Source: Roseitalea porphyridii
GTDB taxonomy: Bacteria; Pseudomonadota; Alphaproteobacteria; Rhizobiales; Rhizobiaceae
Reading direction: 5' to 3'
Assembly: GCF_004331955.1 (NCBI RefSeq)
Contig: NZ_CP036532.1
Coordinates: forward strand, 3,118,501 to 3,182,500
DNA length: 64,000 nt
Each line of letters begins with the position of its first letter. Positions within the stretch are counted from its first letter, which is position 1. A model generated the notes under the pieces. The model saw nothing but the letters and a program-made list of their open reading frames with translations. It had not been told where the DNA came from and made no database searches. This document shows positions 19,742 to 27,750 of this stretch, piece after piece. Made by a program: the position numbers and the translations under genes.

Positions 19742-20794
19742 ATGGAAGACGGGATCGAGATGCAGCAAGCGCACACCGGTGCACGAACCGGCGACCGGAT
19801 CGCGTTCGACCCGCTGGTCGAACTTCTCACTGCGATCCTCGTCAGGCACGGCGCCAACCGTCATGTTGCGGGGATCATCGCGCGCAACTGCGCGATGTGC
19901 GAGCGCGACGGATGTACAAGTCACGGCATCTTCCGGATGGCCGGGTACGTGTCCTCGCTCGATTGCGGATGGGTGGACGGCACCGCCGTCCCCGTCATCG
20001 AGGACGCGGCGCCGGCCTACTGCCGCGTCGATGCAAAAAACGGCTTCGCGCAGCCGGCGCTGGAACTGGCCCGTAAAACCGCCGTCGAAAAGGCGCGCCA
20101 TACCGGCCTCGCCGCCATCGCCATCCGCGGCTCGCACCATCTCAGCGCCCTGTGGCCCGATGTCGAACCGTTCGCAGGGGACGGGCTTATCGCGTTCAGC
20201 GTCGTCAACAGCTTTCGCTGCACGGTGCCGCACGGTGGCGACAGCCCGCTGTTCGGCACCAACCCGGTCGCCTTCGCCGTGCCCCGTCAGGGCGAAGAGC
20301 CGTTGGTCTTCGACATGGCGACGAGCGCGATCCCCAATGGCGACGTCCAGATTGCCGCAAGAGCCGGTCAGCAACTGCCGGGCGGCGTCGCTGTCGATGC
20401 GAACGGCGCGCCGACCACGGACCCCGACGCGGTGCTGAACGGCGGCGCCCTGCTCACGTTTGGCGGACACAAGGGCTCGGCCCTGTCGATGATGGTCGAA
20501 CTGCTCGCGGCCGGCCTGACCGGCGGGCACTTCTCTCACGAATTCGACTGGTCCGGCCATGACGGCGCGCAGACGCCGCACACCGGCCAGTTCGTGCTCC
20601 TGATAGACCCGCAGCATGCAGGCGGGCGGCCGTTCGGCGACAGGGTCGAGACGTTGATCAAGGATATGCGGTTCGCAGGCGTGCAGCGGCTTCCGGCCGA
20701 TCGGCGCTACCGCAATCGGCGACGCGCCGAGCAGCAAGGCATACACATCGGCGTGGAAGAACGCGCCAGACTCGACGCGCTTCTGGAAGGCTGA
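19742..20794 (+). CDS. Ldh2/malate-lactate dehydrogenase family oxidoreductase
   Basis: A cytoplasmic NAD(P)H-dependent 2-keto/2-imino acid reductase of the Ldh2/DpkA/AllD family, 350 aa, normal length. Family features are DGCTSHGIFR near residue 50, SHHLSALWP, PLFGTNPVAFAVP, FDMATSA and LTFGGHKGSALSMMVELLA. Members reduce delta1-piperideine-2-carboxylate or oxidise ureidoglycolate, malate or sulfolactate. The start at 19742 gives a family-like N-terminus but has only a weak ribosome site. Its neighbours, hydantoinase and an XRE-cupin regulator, point to amino-acid or hydantoin-derived substrates. Confidence 0.88.
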   Translation: MEDGIEMQQAHTGARTGDRIAFDPLVELLTAILVRHGANRHVAGIIARNCAMCERDGCTSHGIFRMAGYVSSLDCGWVDGTAVPVIEDAAPAYCRVDAKNGFAQPALELARKTAVEKARHTGLAAIAIRGSHHLSALWPDVEPFAGDGLIAFSVVNSFRCTVPHGGDSPLFGTNPVAFAVPRQGEEPLVFDMATSAIPNGDVQIAARAGQQLPGGVAVDANGAPTTDPDAVLNGGALLTFGGHKGSALSMMVELLAAGLTGGHFSHEFDWSGHDGAQTPHTGQFVLLIDPQHAGGRPFGDRVETLIKDMRFAGVQRLPADRRYRNRRRAEQQGIHIGVEERARLDALLEG

Positions 20795-20845
20795 AGACGA
20801 GATGAAAACCACAGCGCCCCTGCATCGAAACAGGATTCGACTTCC

Positions 20846-21526
20846 ATGACAGAGCAAAGCCGGGCACGTTCGATCGAACAGACCAGCGACGAGAAGCACC
20901 CGCTGCGAAACCTCGTCGATCGACACAATGGAGACACAGTGCCCGTCAATCGCTCCCTCACGCTCTCGACGACGGTGCGCCAGTTGCGTCTGGCCGCGGG
21001 ACTGACACTGAATCAGCTCGCCAAGCGCAGCGCGTTGGCGCCCTCGACCCTGTCGAAGATCGAGAACGGTCAGATGTCGCCGACCTACGATTCGATCGTC
21101 AGCCTTGCCTCCGGCCTCGGCGTCGATGTCGGCGAGTTGTTCGAGGGCAAGTCCGTGCCGGCGATCAGCGGCAGGCGGGCGATCACGCGGCGCGGCGAAG
21201 GCATCAAGCACAGCACCGGCCACTACGATTACGAGATGCTGTGTACGGACCTTGCAAACAAGAAATTTGTCCCGTTGCTCAGCGAGATCAAGGCGAATTC
21301 CACTCAATCGTTCAGCGCGATGATCAGCCACGCGGGCGAGGAGTTCTTCTACGTTCTGTCCGGCGAGGTGACGCTGCATACCGAGCATTATGCCCCTGCT
21401 CGCCTGGGCCCTGGCGACAGTTGCTATTTCGACAGCACGATGGGTCACGCGCTGGTGTCGACCGGCGATGAACCCGCGACGGTCCTGTGGATCTGCTCGC
21501 AGGTTTCCGGCGCGCTGGCCGAGTGA
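20846..21526 (+). CDS. XRE-cupin transcriptional regulator
   Basis: A 226-aa repressor/activator. An N-terminal extension of about 40 residues precedes an XRE helix-turn-helix (VRQLRLAAGLTLNQLAKRSA...STLSKIENG, about 45-80), and a C-terminal cupin fold (about 125-220: EEFFYVLSGEVTLHTE, LGPGDSCYFDS, HALVS) would bind the effector. Such regulators typically control adjacent amine or amino-acid catabolic genes. A GTG at 20939 would give a shorter protein that keeps both domains. Likely targets are the divergent promoters at 19.4-19.7 kb. Confidence 0.88.
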   Translation: MTEQSRARSIEQTSDEKHPLRNLVDRHNGDTVPVNRSLTLSTTVRQLRLAAGLTLNQLAKRSALAPSTLSKIENGQMSPTYDSIVSLASGLGVDVGELFEGKSVPAISGRRAITRRGEGIKHSTGHYDYEMLCTDLANKKFVPLLSEIKANSTQSFSAMISHAGEEFFYVLSGEVTLHTEHYAPARLGPGDSCYFDSTMGHALVSTGDEPATVLWICSQVSGALAE

Positions 21527-21574
21527 GACCCGACCCGGACCGAACTGATGTCCCCAACACGAACGGAGGCCACC

Positions 21575-21880
21575 ATGAGGCGCATGCTCGTATTCTTCTC
21601 GCTCAAGCCGGAAACAGATCCGAAAGCCTACGAGGAATGGGCGCGCACGGTCGACATTCCCGAGGTCAATGCCTTCGACAGCGTGGCCTCGTTCACGGTC
21701 CACCGCTGTGCATCCACCGTCGGCGACAAGCCGTCCCCGCATGATTATGTCGAGATCCTGGACGTCTCCGACCCCCAGGCATTCGACGAGGATCTTGTCA
21801 GCGACACGATGAAGGCGCTCGCAAGGGACTTCGCGCAATATGCAGAGCCGCCGGCGTTTGTCTGGACCGAACCGCTCTGA
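21575..21880 (+). CDS. HapK/RedY-like small alpha/beta-barrel protein
   Basis: A 101-residue protein. The sequence MLVFFSLKPETDPKAYEEW...ASFTVHRC...DYVEILDVSDPQAFDEDL has the pattern of the RedY/HapK family (dimeric alpha/beta barrel, stress-responsive or monooxygenase-like fold). ACGGAGG lies just upstream of the ATG at 21575. Function in this context is unknown; it is co-directional with the Ldh2 and XRE-cupin genes and may belong to the same operon. It could help turn over a small carbonyl compound. Confidence 0.6.
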   Translation: MRRMLVFFSLKPETDPKAYEEWARTVDIPEVNAFDSVASFTVHRCASTVGDKPSPHDYVEILDVSDPQAFDEDLVSDTMKALARDFAQYAEPPAFVWTEPL

Positions 21881-21920
21881 ACGGCGGATATGCGCGTATC
21901 CTTGCTGCGGCGGGAAAGGC

Positions 21921-23105
21921 TCATCGGCGCAAAAAAGATTTCAGGCTGATCGCCGGATCCGCCAGTTGCGCAGGATCGATCCTGATGTCGTGCTCGATCA
22001 GCCGTTCGCCCAGCTTGACGTCCCGCGCGACCGAGTTTCCTTCGCCGACGCCGCTGACAGATATCAGCGCTCCATGCTCATCGTACTGGAACAGCAGCAC
22101 ACCACTCGCCCCTGTCGGACGGCGCGTGTACGGCAGGTTCGTCCGGCACAGACCTGCCACCTGAAGTCCGAGTTCATACTGGTCCGACCAGAACCAGGGA
22201 ACACTATCGTATGGGCGGAGATCGCCGAGCATGGCGCGCGCCGCCTGCGTTCCCTGGTTCTGCGCCGCCCGCCAGCTTTCAAGCCGCACCATTGCCCCAC
22301 GCCATGGAAAGACGCAGCAATCGCCGGCGGCAAAGACATTCCGGACAGACGTCCTGAAGTGCGCGTCGACGACGATGCCGTTGCCGACATCGAGCCCGGC
22401 CGCTTCGGCCAGATCGGTGATCGGCACGGCACCGATGGCGCAGACGACCATGTCAAAGGTCTGGACCGCGCCATCACCGGTTCGGATTTCCTGCACCGAT
22501 GCGCCGGTCACATCAGCGTTCTTGACGATCTTCACGCCCGCCTCGATGTGGCGCGCTTCCAACAGGGCGGCGATCGGCTCCGGCACCGCCCGACCCATCA
22601 GCACAGCGCCGGCCTCGTAGACCGTCACCTCGGCGCCAAGGCCTCTCGCCGTGGCGGCCAGCTCCATCCCCAGAACGCCGCCACCGACGATGCCCAGGCG
22701 CGCGCCCGGCACGATCGCATTGGCGATCCTGCTTGCATCGTCGAGGGTCCGCAGCGTCAGGGCGCTTTCGAAACCAGGCGGAGTTCGCGCCCGTGCGCCG
22801 ATCGCAAGCAGCAACCGATCGTACCGCACCACGTTGGCATCATCGAAGCGCACCAGCTTTTCCGTCGGATCGAACGCGACGGCTCGCGCCCCGAGCATCA
22901 GCTCGATACCGGCGTCGGAAAACGTTTCGGGCGGGGTGATCGGCTTGTGCTCGGGCGGAAACGTCTTGGACAGGGGCGGCCGTTCGTATGGCGCGTGCCG
23001 CTCCTCACCGAACAGGCGAATCCGCCCCGCAAAACTGGTCTCGCGCAGCGCCAAGGCGGCGCGCACCCCGCACTCGCCCGCGCCAATGATGACGAAGGTT
23101 TGCAT
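21921..23105 (-). CDS. FAD-dependent ferredoxin reductase
   Basis: A 394-aa NAD(P)H:ferredoxin/rubredoxin reductase of the type that feeds Rieske or plant-type ferredoxins of oxygenases. The N-terminal FAD motif is VIIGAGECG, the NAD-binding motif is LGIVGGGVLGMELA, and the second FAD motif is VFAAGDCCVFP. PYERPPLSK is typical of ferredoxin reductases. The start at 23105 gives the usual N-terminus; frames extend upstream without a better ribosome site. It is the last gene of the minus arm of the glycoside cluster and is the obvious partner of the Rieske ferredoxin (32277) and diiron oxygenase (31158) of the plus arm. Confidence 0.9.
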   Translation of the reverse strand: MQTFVIIGAGECGVRAALALRETSFAGRIRLFGEERHAPYERPPLSKTFPPEHKPITPPETFSDAGIELMLGARAVAFDPTEKLVRFDDANVVRYDRLLLAIGARARTPPGFESALTLRTLDDASRIANAIVPGARLGIVGGGVLGMELAATARGLGAEVTVYEAGAVLMGRAVPEPIAALLEARHIEAGVKIVKNADVTGASVQEIRTGDGAVQTFDMVVCAIGAVPITDLAEAAGLDVGNGIVVDAHFRTSVRNVFAAGDCCVFPWRGAMVRLESWRAAQNQGTQAARAMLGDLRPYDSVPWFWSDQYELGLQVAGLCRTNLPYTRRPTGASGVLLFQYDEHGALISVSGVGEGNSVARDVKLGERLIEHDIRIDPAQLADPAISLKSFLRR

Positions 23106-23171
23106 TTCAGTCGGCGCGGTTGGCTTTGATGGCGTCACTCTCTGCTTCCGGGCTACGACGATCGCGTCCAA

Positions 23172-23879
23172 CTACCGCTTGCGCAGGAAGCCGCCATCGA
23201 CGATCAGTTCCGTGCCCGTGACGAAGCTTGCGTCGTGCGACAAAAGGAACATGATCGCTTCGGCGATTTCAGCGGGACGCGCCATGCGGCCGAGCAGGTG
23301 CGCCTTTCCGGCCGACGCGCGAATCGCTTCGCCGTCGGGCAGTTCGGCCAGGGCGCGGTCGGTGAACGCCGTGTCGACCCAGCCCGGACTGACCGCGTTG
23401 ACGCGCACGCCCCGTTCGGCGAATTCACCGCTTGCGGCCCGCATCAGCCCAAGAACAGCGCCCTTGGAAGTGTGGTAGGCGACATAACCATCAGTGCCCA
23501 CATGGGCGGAAACCGACCCGGTCAGAACGATCGCCCCGCCTTCGACGAGGTGCGGCGAAGCATGCTTCATCGAAAGCATCGTGCCGCGCACATTGACGGC
23601 CATGACCCGTCGCCAGGTCTCCCACGCCAGGTCCTCGACGCGGCCGCGTGCGTTCATGCCGGCAATGCAGACCAGCCCGGTAAGCGGGCCGATGGCCTCG
23701 AAGGCGCGCGCGATCGCTCCCTCGTCTGACAGGTCAAGCGCGTGGCTGAAATCGGCTTCCGCAACCGGGTTCAGATCGAGCGCGGCGGCGCGCAGGCCCG
23801 CCGCCTGAACGCACCGAACGGTGGCAAGGCCAATGCCGCCCGCCGCCCCGGTAATCGCGATGGTGCCCTTGTCGGCCAT
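23172..23879 (-). CDS. Short-chain dehydrogenase (SDR), first of a pair
   Basis: A classical SDR of 235 aa: TGAAGGIG (cofactor loop), IAGMNARG in place of NAG, TGSVSAH (Ser), YVAYHTSKG (Tyr-Lys), and the ending FVTGTELIVDGGFLRKR. It resembles the next SDR in its last 60 residues (LLGRMA.P.E.A.A, FVTG, VDGGF.RK), which suggests an old tandem duplication. The ATG at 23879 overlaps the stop of that gene. Presumed to oxidise a sugar-derived or oxygenase-derived alcohol in the glycoside pathway; substrate unknown. Confidence 0.9.
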   Translation of the reverse strand: MADKGTIAITGAAGGIGLATVRCVQAAGLRAAALDLNPVAEADFSHALDLSDEGAIARAFEAIGPLTGLVCIAGMNARGRVEDLAWETWRRVMAVNVRGTMLSMKHASPHLVEGGAIVLTGSVSAHVGTDGYVAYHTSKGAVLGLMRAASGEFAERGVRVNAVSPGWVDTAFTDRALAELPDGEAIRASAGKAHLLGRMARPAEIAEAIMFLLSHDASFVTGTELIVDGGFLRKR

Positions 23880-23880
23880 G

Positions 23881-24609
23881 TCAGTGCTTCCGCATGAAAC
23901 CGCCATCGACGAACAGCGTCTGGCCGGTGACGAACGAGGCCTTGTCTGAAGCGAGCCAGCGAACCGCCCGCGCCACTTCATCCGGCTCGGCCATACGGCC
24001 AAGAAGGTGGGCGGTACGGGCCGCGGCATGAAGCGCGTCCGGATCGTCGGTCTCGGCGAGCGCCTTGTCGGTGAAGCCGGCATTGACCCAGCCGGGTGCG
24101 ACGGCGTTGACCCTGATTCCCCGTCTCGCGACCTCCTGGGCGAGCGCGACGGTGAAGCTCTCCACTGCCGCCTTGGTCGTCACATACGCCGGGTAGTCGA
24201 CCGTGGCGACATGTCCGGAAACCGAGGCCATGTTGATGATCGCCTTGCCTGTTCCCTGCTCAAGCAAGGGCAGGCCGAATTTGGCGGTCAGGAACATGCT
24301 GCCAACATTGACTTCCATCATGCGATCCCAGTCGGCGGCCGCCATCTCGGCGATTGGCGATTGGTGGTTTATGCCGGCGATGTTGATCAGCGCATCGATG
24401 ACGCCGAAACGGTCGACGATCGCCGCAAAGGCCGTCTCGACCGAACCGGGATCGGCGAGATCACAGGCAAGCCCCATACCCGCTGCGCCGGCCGGTGGCT
24501 GCGCCCCGCCGCGATCGATCAGCGCCAGTTCGAACCCGGCTTCGGCCATAATGCGCGCCGTTGCCGTGCCGATTCCGCCGGCCGCCCCGGTGATGACGGC
24601 GACCGGCAC
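23881..24609 (-). CDS. Short-chain dehydrogenase (SDR), second of a pair
   Basis: A 242-aa classical SDR with TGAAGGIG, INIAGINHQS (Asn), MASVSGH (Ser), YPAYVTTKA (Tyr-Lys) and a VDGGFMRKH end. The start is GTG at 24609, one base after the stop of the permease gene, so translation is probably coupled to the transporter. Paired with its paralogue downstream, it could catalyse successive oxidation steps. Confidence 0.9.
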   Translation of the reverse strand: MPVAVITGAAGGIGTATARIMAEAGFELALIDRGGAQPPAGAAGMGLACDLADPGSVETAFAAIVDRFGVIDALINIAGINHQSPIAEMAAADWDRMMEVNVGSMFLTAKFGLPLLEQGTGKAIINMASVSGHVATVDYPAYVTTKAAVESFTVALAQEVARRGIRVNAVAPGWVNAGFTDKALAETDDPDALHAAARTAHLLGRMAEPDEVARAVRWLASDKASFVTGQTLFVDGGFMRKH

Positions 24610-24610
24610 G

Positions 24611-25666
24611 TCAGCGCACCCTTGCGCCCGAGAATCTGTGCGCGACCATGGTCAGGATGATCACGAGGCCGAACAGGAAATCCGTCCAAAAGCCGGCAAA
24701 GCCGGCGCCGACCGCGCCCGAGGGGATCAGCGTCACGGTGAGCGCGCCGAAGAAGGCGCCGAAGATCGTGCCGACACCGCCCCATGTCGGCGTGCCGCCA
24801 ACGAACAGCGCCGCAAGGGCGATCAGCAGATAGGCTTTGCCCGATGTCGGAAACCAGACCATGTTGGCCATCTGCACGAGCACCGCGCCGGTGATCGCCG
24901 CTGCGATCCCGGAGAAGATGAAAACGCCGACACGGATCCGTTCGACGTTGATGCCCATCTGACGGGCACTTTCGGAATTGTCGCCGACGAGCTGCACCCG
25001 CACCCCGAACCGGTGATATTTGAACAGGACGTAGCAGAAGACCGTCCAGACCAGCGCCCATACGAAGTGGTTGGGAATCTGCAGACCGGTGCCGAACAGT
25101 TCCCATTTGCCGACCAGCAACTGGTTGCCGAACGTGCCGACGGCATCGGGAGCGGAAATCGTGCGCCCCTGGGCCAGAAGGTTGACCAAGCCGAGAATGA
25201 AGAAGTTCAGGCCCAGCGTCGCCACGAGCGAGGAGATCTTGCCGTAGACGACGATGGCGCCGATGCCGAGCCCGATCAGCGCGCCAAAGCCGAGCGTGAC
25301 GAAAAAGGCTGCCAGCACCGGCACGTCGAGAACGACGAGATACATGAAGACACCGCCGGCCGCACCGACGACCGAGGGAAAGGCAAGATCAAGTTCCCCC
25401 GATACGATGACGAACACCAGCGAAGTCGTCAGGAAGATCGTTGCCGGAACGGTGAACAGGAACGCGTTGTAATAGACCGGATTGAGGAACAGCACCGGGT
25501 TGTTGACGGCGAAAACGGCCCAGACGAGCAGCAGCGCCAGAAAGGCGTTCAGGGCGCGGCCATTGCGCCGGTAAAACCGAAACCAGGACGACTGCTCCTG
25601 TCGCCTGTCCACTGCGCTCACGATGGCCTCGACGGGCTTGGCGGCGGCGGGCGTAGCATCGCTCAT
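24611..25666 (-). CDS. CUT2-type sugar ABC transporter permease
   Basis: A 351-aa permease of the RbsC/XylH/FrcC family with about ten hydrophobic segments. LVIVSGELDLAFPS-like text (VFVIVSGELDLAFPSVVG) is the family signature, and GTPTWGGVGTIFGAFFGAL near the C-terminus is conserved. The ATG at 25666 lies 11 bases after the ATPase stop. It forms a homodimeric channel for a monosaccharide or small glycoside. Confidence 0.93.
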   Translation of the reverse strand: MSDATPAAAKPVEAIVSAVDRRQEQSSWFRFYRRNGRALNAFLALLLVWAVFAVNNPVLFLNPVYYNAFLFTVPATIFLTTSLVFVIVSGELDLAFPSVVGAAGGVFMYLVVLDVPVLAAFFVTLGFGALIGLGIGAIVVYGKISSLVATLGLNFFILGLVNLLAQGRTISAPDAVGTFGNQLLVGKWELFGTGLQIPNHFVWALVWTVFCYVLFKYHRFGVRVQLVGDNSESARQMGINVERIRVGVFIFSGIAAAITGAVLVQMANMVWFPTSGKAYLLIALAALFVGGTPTWGGVGTIFGAFFGALTVTLIPSGAVGAGFAGFWTDFLFGLVIILTMVAHRFSGARVR

Positions 25667-25677
25667 CAATGTTCTCC

Positions 25678-26469
25678 TTAGGCCGCATCCACGAGTTTGC
25701 TCGTGTCGGCTTTGCCGGTCTCGGCGAGCTGGTGCATCATCTCGATGAGGTGATCGGCGCCGGTGAAGGCCGCCTTCTCGCCCTCGAAGGCCTCGCGACC
25801 GCGGTCGATGACGAAGAAGCGGTCGGCGATCTCCCAGACATGGTAGATGTTGTGGCCGATGAAGACGACGGTCCGCCCCGACGCTTTCACCGCCTCGACG
25901 AAACGGAACACCTTCTGCGTTTCTGTCAGCGAAAGCGCCGTGGTCGGCTCGTCCAGAACGATCACGTCGGCCTGGTTGTAGAGCGCGCGGGCGATGGCGA
26001 CGCCCTGGCGCTCGCCGCCCGACAGGTGGCCGACCGTGCTTTCGGGGTTGAAGACCTTGGAGGTGAAGCCGATCTCGCGCATCAGGCGGTTGGCCTCGTC
26101 GATCTGTCGCTGCACACGGATCAGGCCGACCGCGTTGGTGATCTCCCGGCCCATGAAGACGTTGGTGACGATGGAGTGCTGCGGCGCCAGCGCGCGATCC
26201 TGAAACACCGTCTCGATGCCCGCGTCGCGCGCCGCAAGCGGCGTCCACGGCTTGCGCGCCACGCCCTTGACGATGATCTCGCCCTCGTCGGGATCGTGCA
26301 CGCCGGCGAGCGTTTTGACCAGGGTCGACTTGCCCGCCCCATTGTCGCCGAGAAGCCCCAGGACCTCGCCCTTGCGGACCGTCATCGACACGCCCGACAG
26401 CGCTTCCACATTGCCGAACCGCTTGACGATGTTGCGCAGTTCGATGATCGGCGCGTCATGTCCGCTCAT
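25678..26469 (-). CDS. CUT2-type sugar ABC transporter ATP-binding protein
   Basis: A single-cassette ATPase of 263 aa (like FrcA; the RbsA type has two cassettes). Walker A GDNGAGKST, signature LSGGERQGVAIA and Walker B VIVLDEPTTAL are present. The ATG at 26469 follows the binding-protein stop by 68 bases, a gap that is rich in G and C and may form a stabilising hairpin. Confidence 0.94.
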   Translation of the reverse strand: MSGHDAPIIELRNIVKRFGNVEALSGVSMTVRKGEVLGLLGDNGAGKSTLVKTLAGVHDPDEGEIIVKGVARKPWTPLAARDAGIETVFQDRALAPQHSIVTNVFMGREITNAVGLIRVQRQIDEANRLMREIGFTSKVFNPESTVGHLSGGERQGVAIARALYNQADVIVLDEPTTALSLTETQKVFRFVEAVKASGRTVVFIGHNIYHVWEIADRFFVIDRGREAFEGEKAAFTGADHLIEMMHQLAETGKADTSKLVDAA

Positions 26470-26537
26470 GATGCAATCCTCGTTTTCCGACGCGATGAGA
26501 AGGGACGGGCCCGTGGGCCCGCCCCGTCCGGGAGGTG

Positions 26538-27545
26538 TCAGCGAATGCCCTGTTCGGCGAGCGGAGCAACGTCCTGATAGTTGTCCACAGTGACGAAACC
26601 GGCACCGGTGTCGACGTTGAGCGGGCCGAGCTTGTAGACCAGTTGCTGGCACAGCGACAAAACCGGCATGTAACCCTGCAGATACGGCTGCTGGTCAGAC
26701 GTGACCAGCACGTACCCGCCATCGAACGCGCGCATGACGCCCTGCCCGAGATCGAAGCCGACGCCGATGATCTCGTCGGGCGCCTTGCCGACTGCTTCCA
26801 TGAAGACCGGCGCCGCCGAGAGCCAGGGGCCGCCCGGATAGCCGATCAACTTGACTTCCGGGTTCGACAGCAGGGTCGATGTCAGCGTGGGCAATTGCAG
26901 CATCTGGTCGGCTGAGGCGCCCTCGGCCTCCTGCAGCTTGATCACCTCGATGCCGGCATCCTCGAGCGCGTCGACAAGGCCGAGTTCGCGCTGTGCCCGG
27001 TTCTCGCTCTCCCAGCGGCTCATCACGATCGCCTTGTCGCCCGGACCGATCCTGTCGCCGGCGAGGCGAAGCGTCTCGGCACCGAGTGCCTGACCCTGAT
27101 TGTAGAGCGTGGCCCCGACATAGCCCGAGCCGAACCGCTCCCGGATCCGGGGCACGTCGACGTTCATGTACATCATGGGGATGCCGGCCTCGTCGGCCTG
27201 CTCGGCAAGCGGCATCAAGGCGTCATCGCCCGGATGGCCCATCATCGCGATCCCGTCTGGCGCCTGGCTGATCGCCTCGCGAAGCTGCTGCACCATGCGG
27301 TCGAAGTCCCAGTCCGAATAGACGATCTGAACCTCGGCGCCGGTATCCTCGGCGGCCTGCATGGCGCCGCGGTCGATGATCGAGTTGAAGGCACCGCCGG
27401 CCGGCCCGCCCGAGAAAAGCCGGATCGTCTGGCCCGAGCACCATTTGTCCCCATCCTGGGCCGCTGCCGGCGCCGCCGCCAGGGCAAGCGCCGACACGGC
27501 CGCGCACATCATCCCCACGGCCCGGGCCTTTGCGAACAGTCGCAT
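26538..27545 (-). CDS. CUT2-type sugar ABC transporter substrate-binding protein
   Basis: Periplasmic sugar-binding protein of the RbsB/peripla_BP_4 type, 335 aa. The signal peptide runs to about residue 30 (core MMCAAVSALALAAAPAAAQ). The mature domain has IDRGAMQAAEDTGAEVQIVYSD and repeated alpha/beta motifs ending with LAEQGIR. The ATG at 27545 has GGAGG upstream. It heads the minus arm of the cluster and is transcribed from the region that carries the LacI-type operators. Ligand unknown, presumably the glycoside or sugar used by the linked GH13 and GH31 enzymes. Confidence 0.93.
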   Translation of the reverse strand: MRLFAKARAVGMMCAAVSALALAAAPAAAQDGDKWCSGQTIRLFSGGPAGGAFNSIIDRGAMQAAEDTGAEVQIVYSDWDFDRMVQQLREAISQAPDGIAMMGHPGDDALMPLAEQADEAGIPMMYMNVDVPRIRERFGSGYVGATLYNQGQALGAETLRLAGDRIGPGDKAIVMSRWESENRAQRELGLVDALEDAGIEVIKLQEAEGASADQMLQLPTLTSTLLSNPEVKLIGYPGGPWLSAAPVFMEAVGKAPDEIIGVGFDLGQGVMRAFDGGYVLVTSDQQPYLQGYMPVLSLCQQLVYKLGPLNVDTGAGFVTVDNYQDVAPLAEQGIR

Positions 27546-27589
27546 GGATTTCCTCCCTCTGTCTCGACGCCCGTCTGATCGGGCATTTT

Positions 27590-27605
27590 CCAAAAACGTT
27601 TTTGG
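27590..27605. promoter_or_regulatory. LacI-family operator, perfect 16-bp palindrome
   Basis: CCAAAAACGTTTTTGG, perfectly symmetric around a central CG, as is usual for LacI/GalR operators. It lies 45 bases upstream of the binding-protein start, in the divergent promoter region. The LacI gene is in the same cluster at 29316. Confidence 0.75.
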
Positions 27606-27706
27606 ATCATCGGCATGATTTTCAGATTTTGCTGATCCGTCAACCCGATTTTTTCGAGAAACGCGAATTTTCGCCCTCAATTCGCTCTTGTGCCTTGACG
27701 AAGCTA

Positions 27707-27720
27707 CAAAAACGATTTTG
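27707..27720. promoter_or_regulatory. Second LacI-family operator
   Basis: CAAAAACGATTTTG, the same half-site CAAAAAC around a central CG with one mismatch from perfect symmetry. It is 31 bases upstream of the GH13 start, so each arm of the cluster has its own operator; the centres are 116 bases apart, close enough for looping. Confidence 0.7.
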
Positions 27721-27750
27721 ATTTCTGCCCGGAATCATACGGAGAAACGC

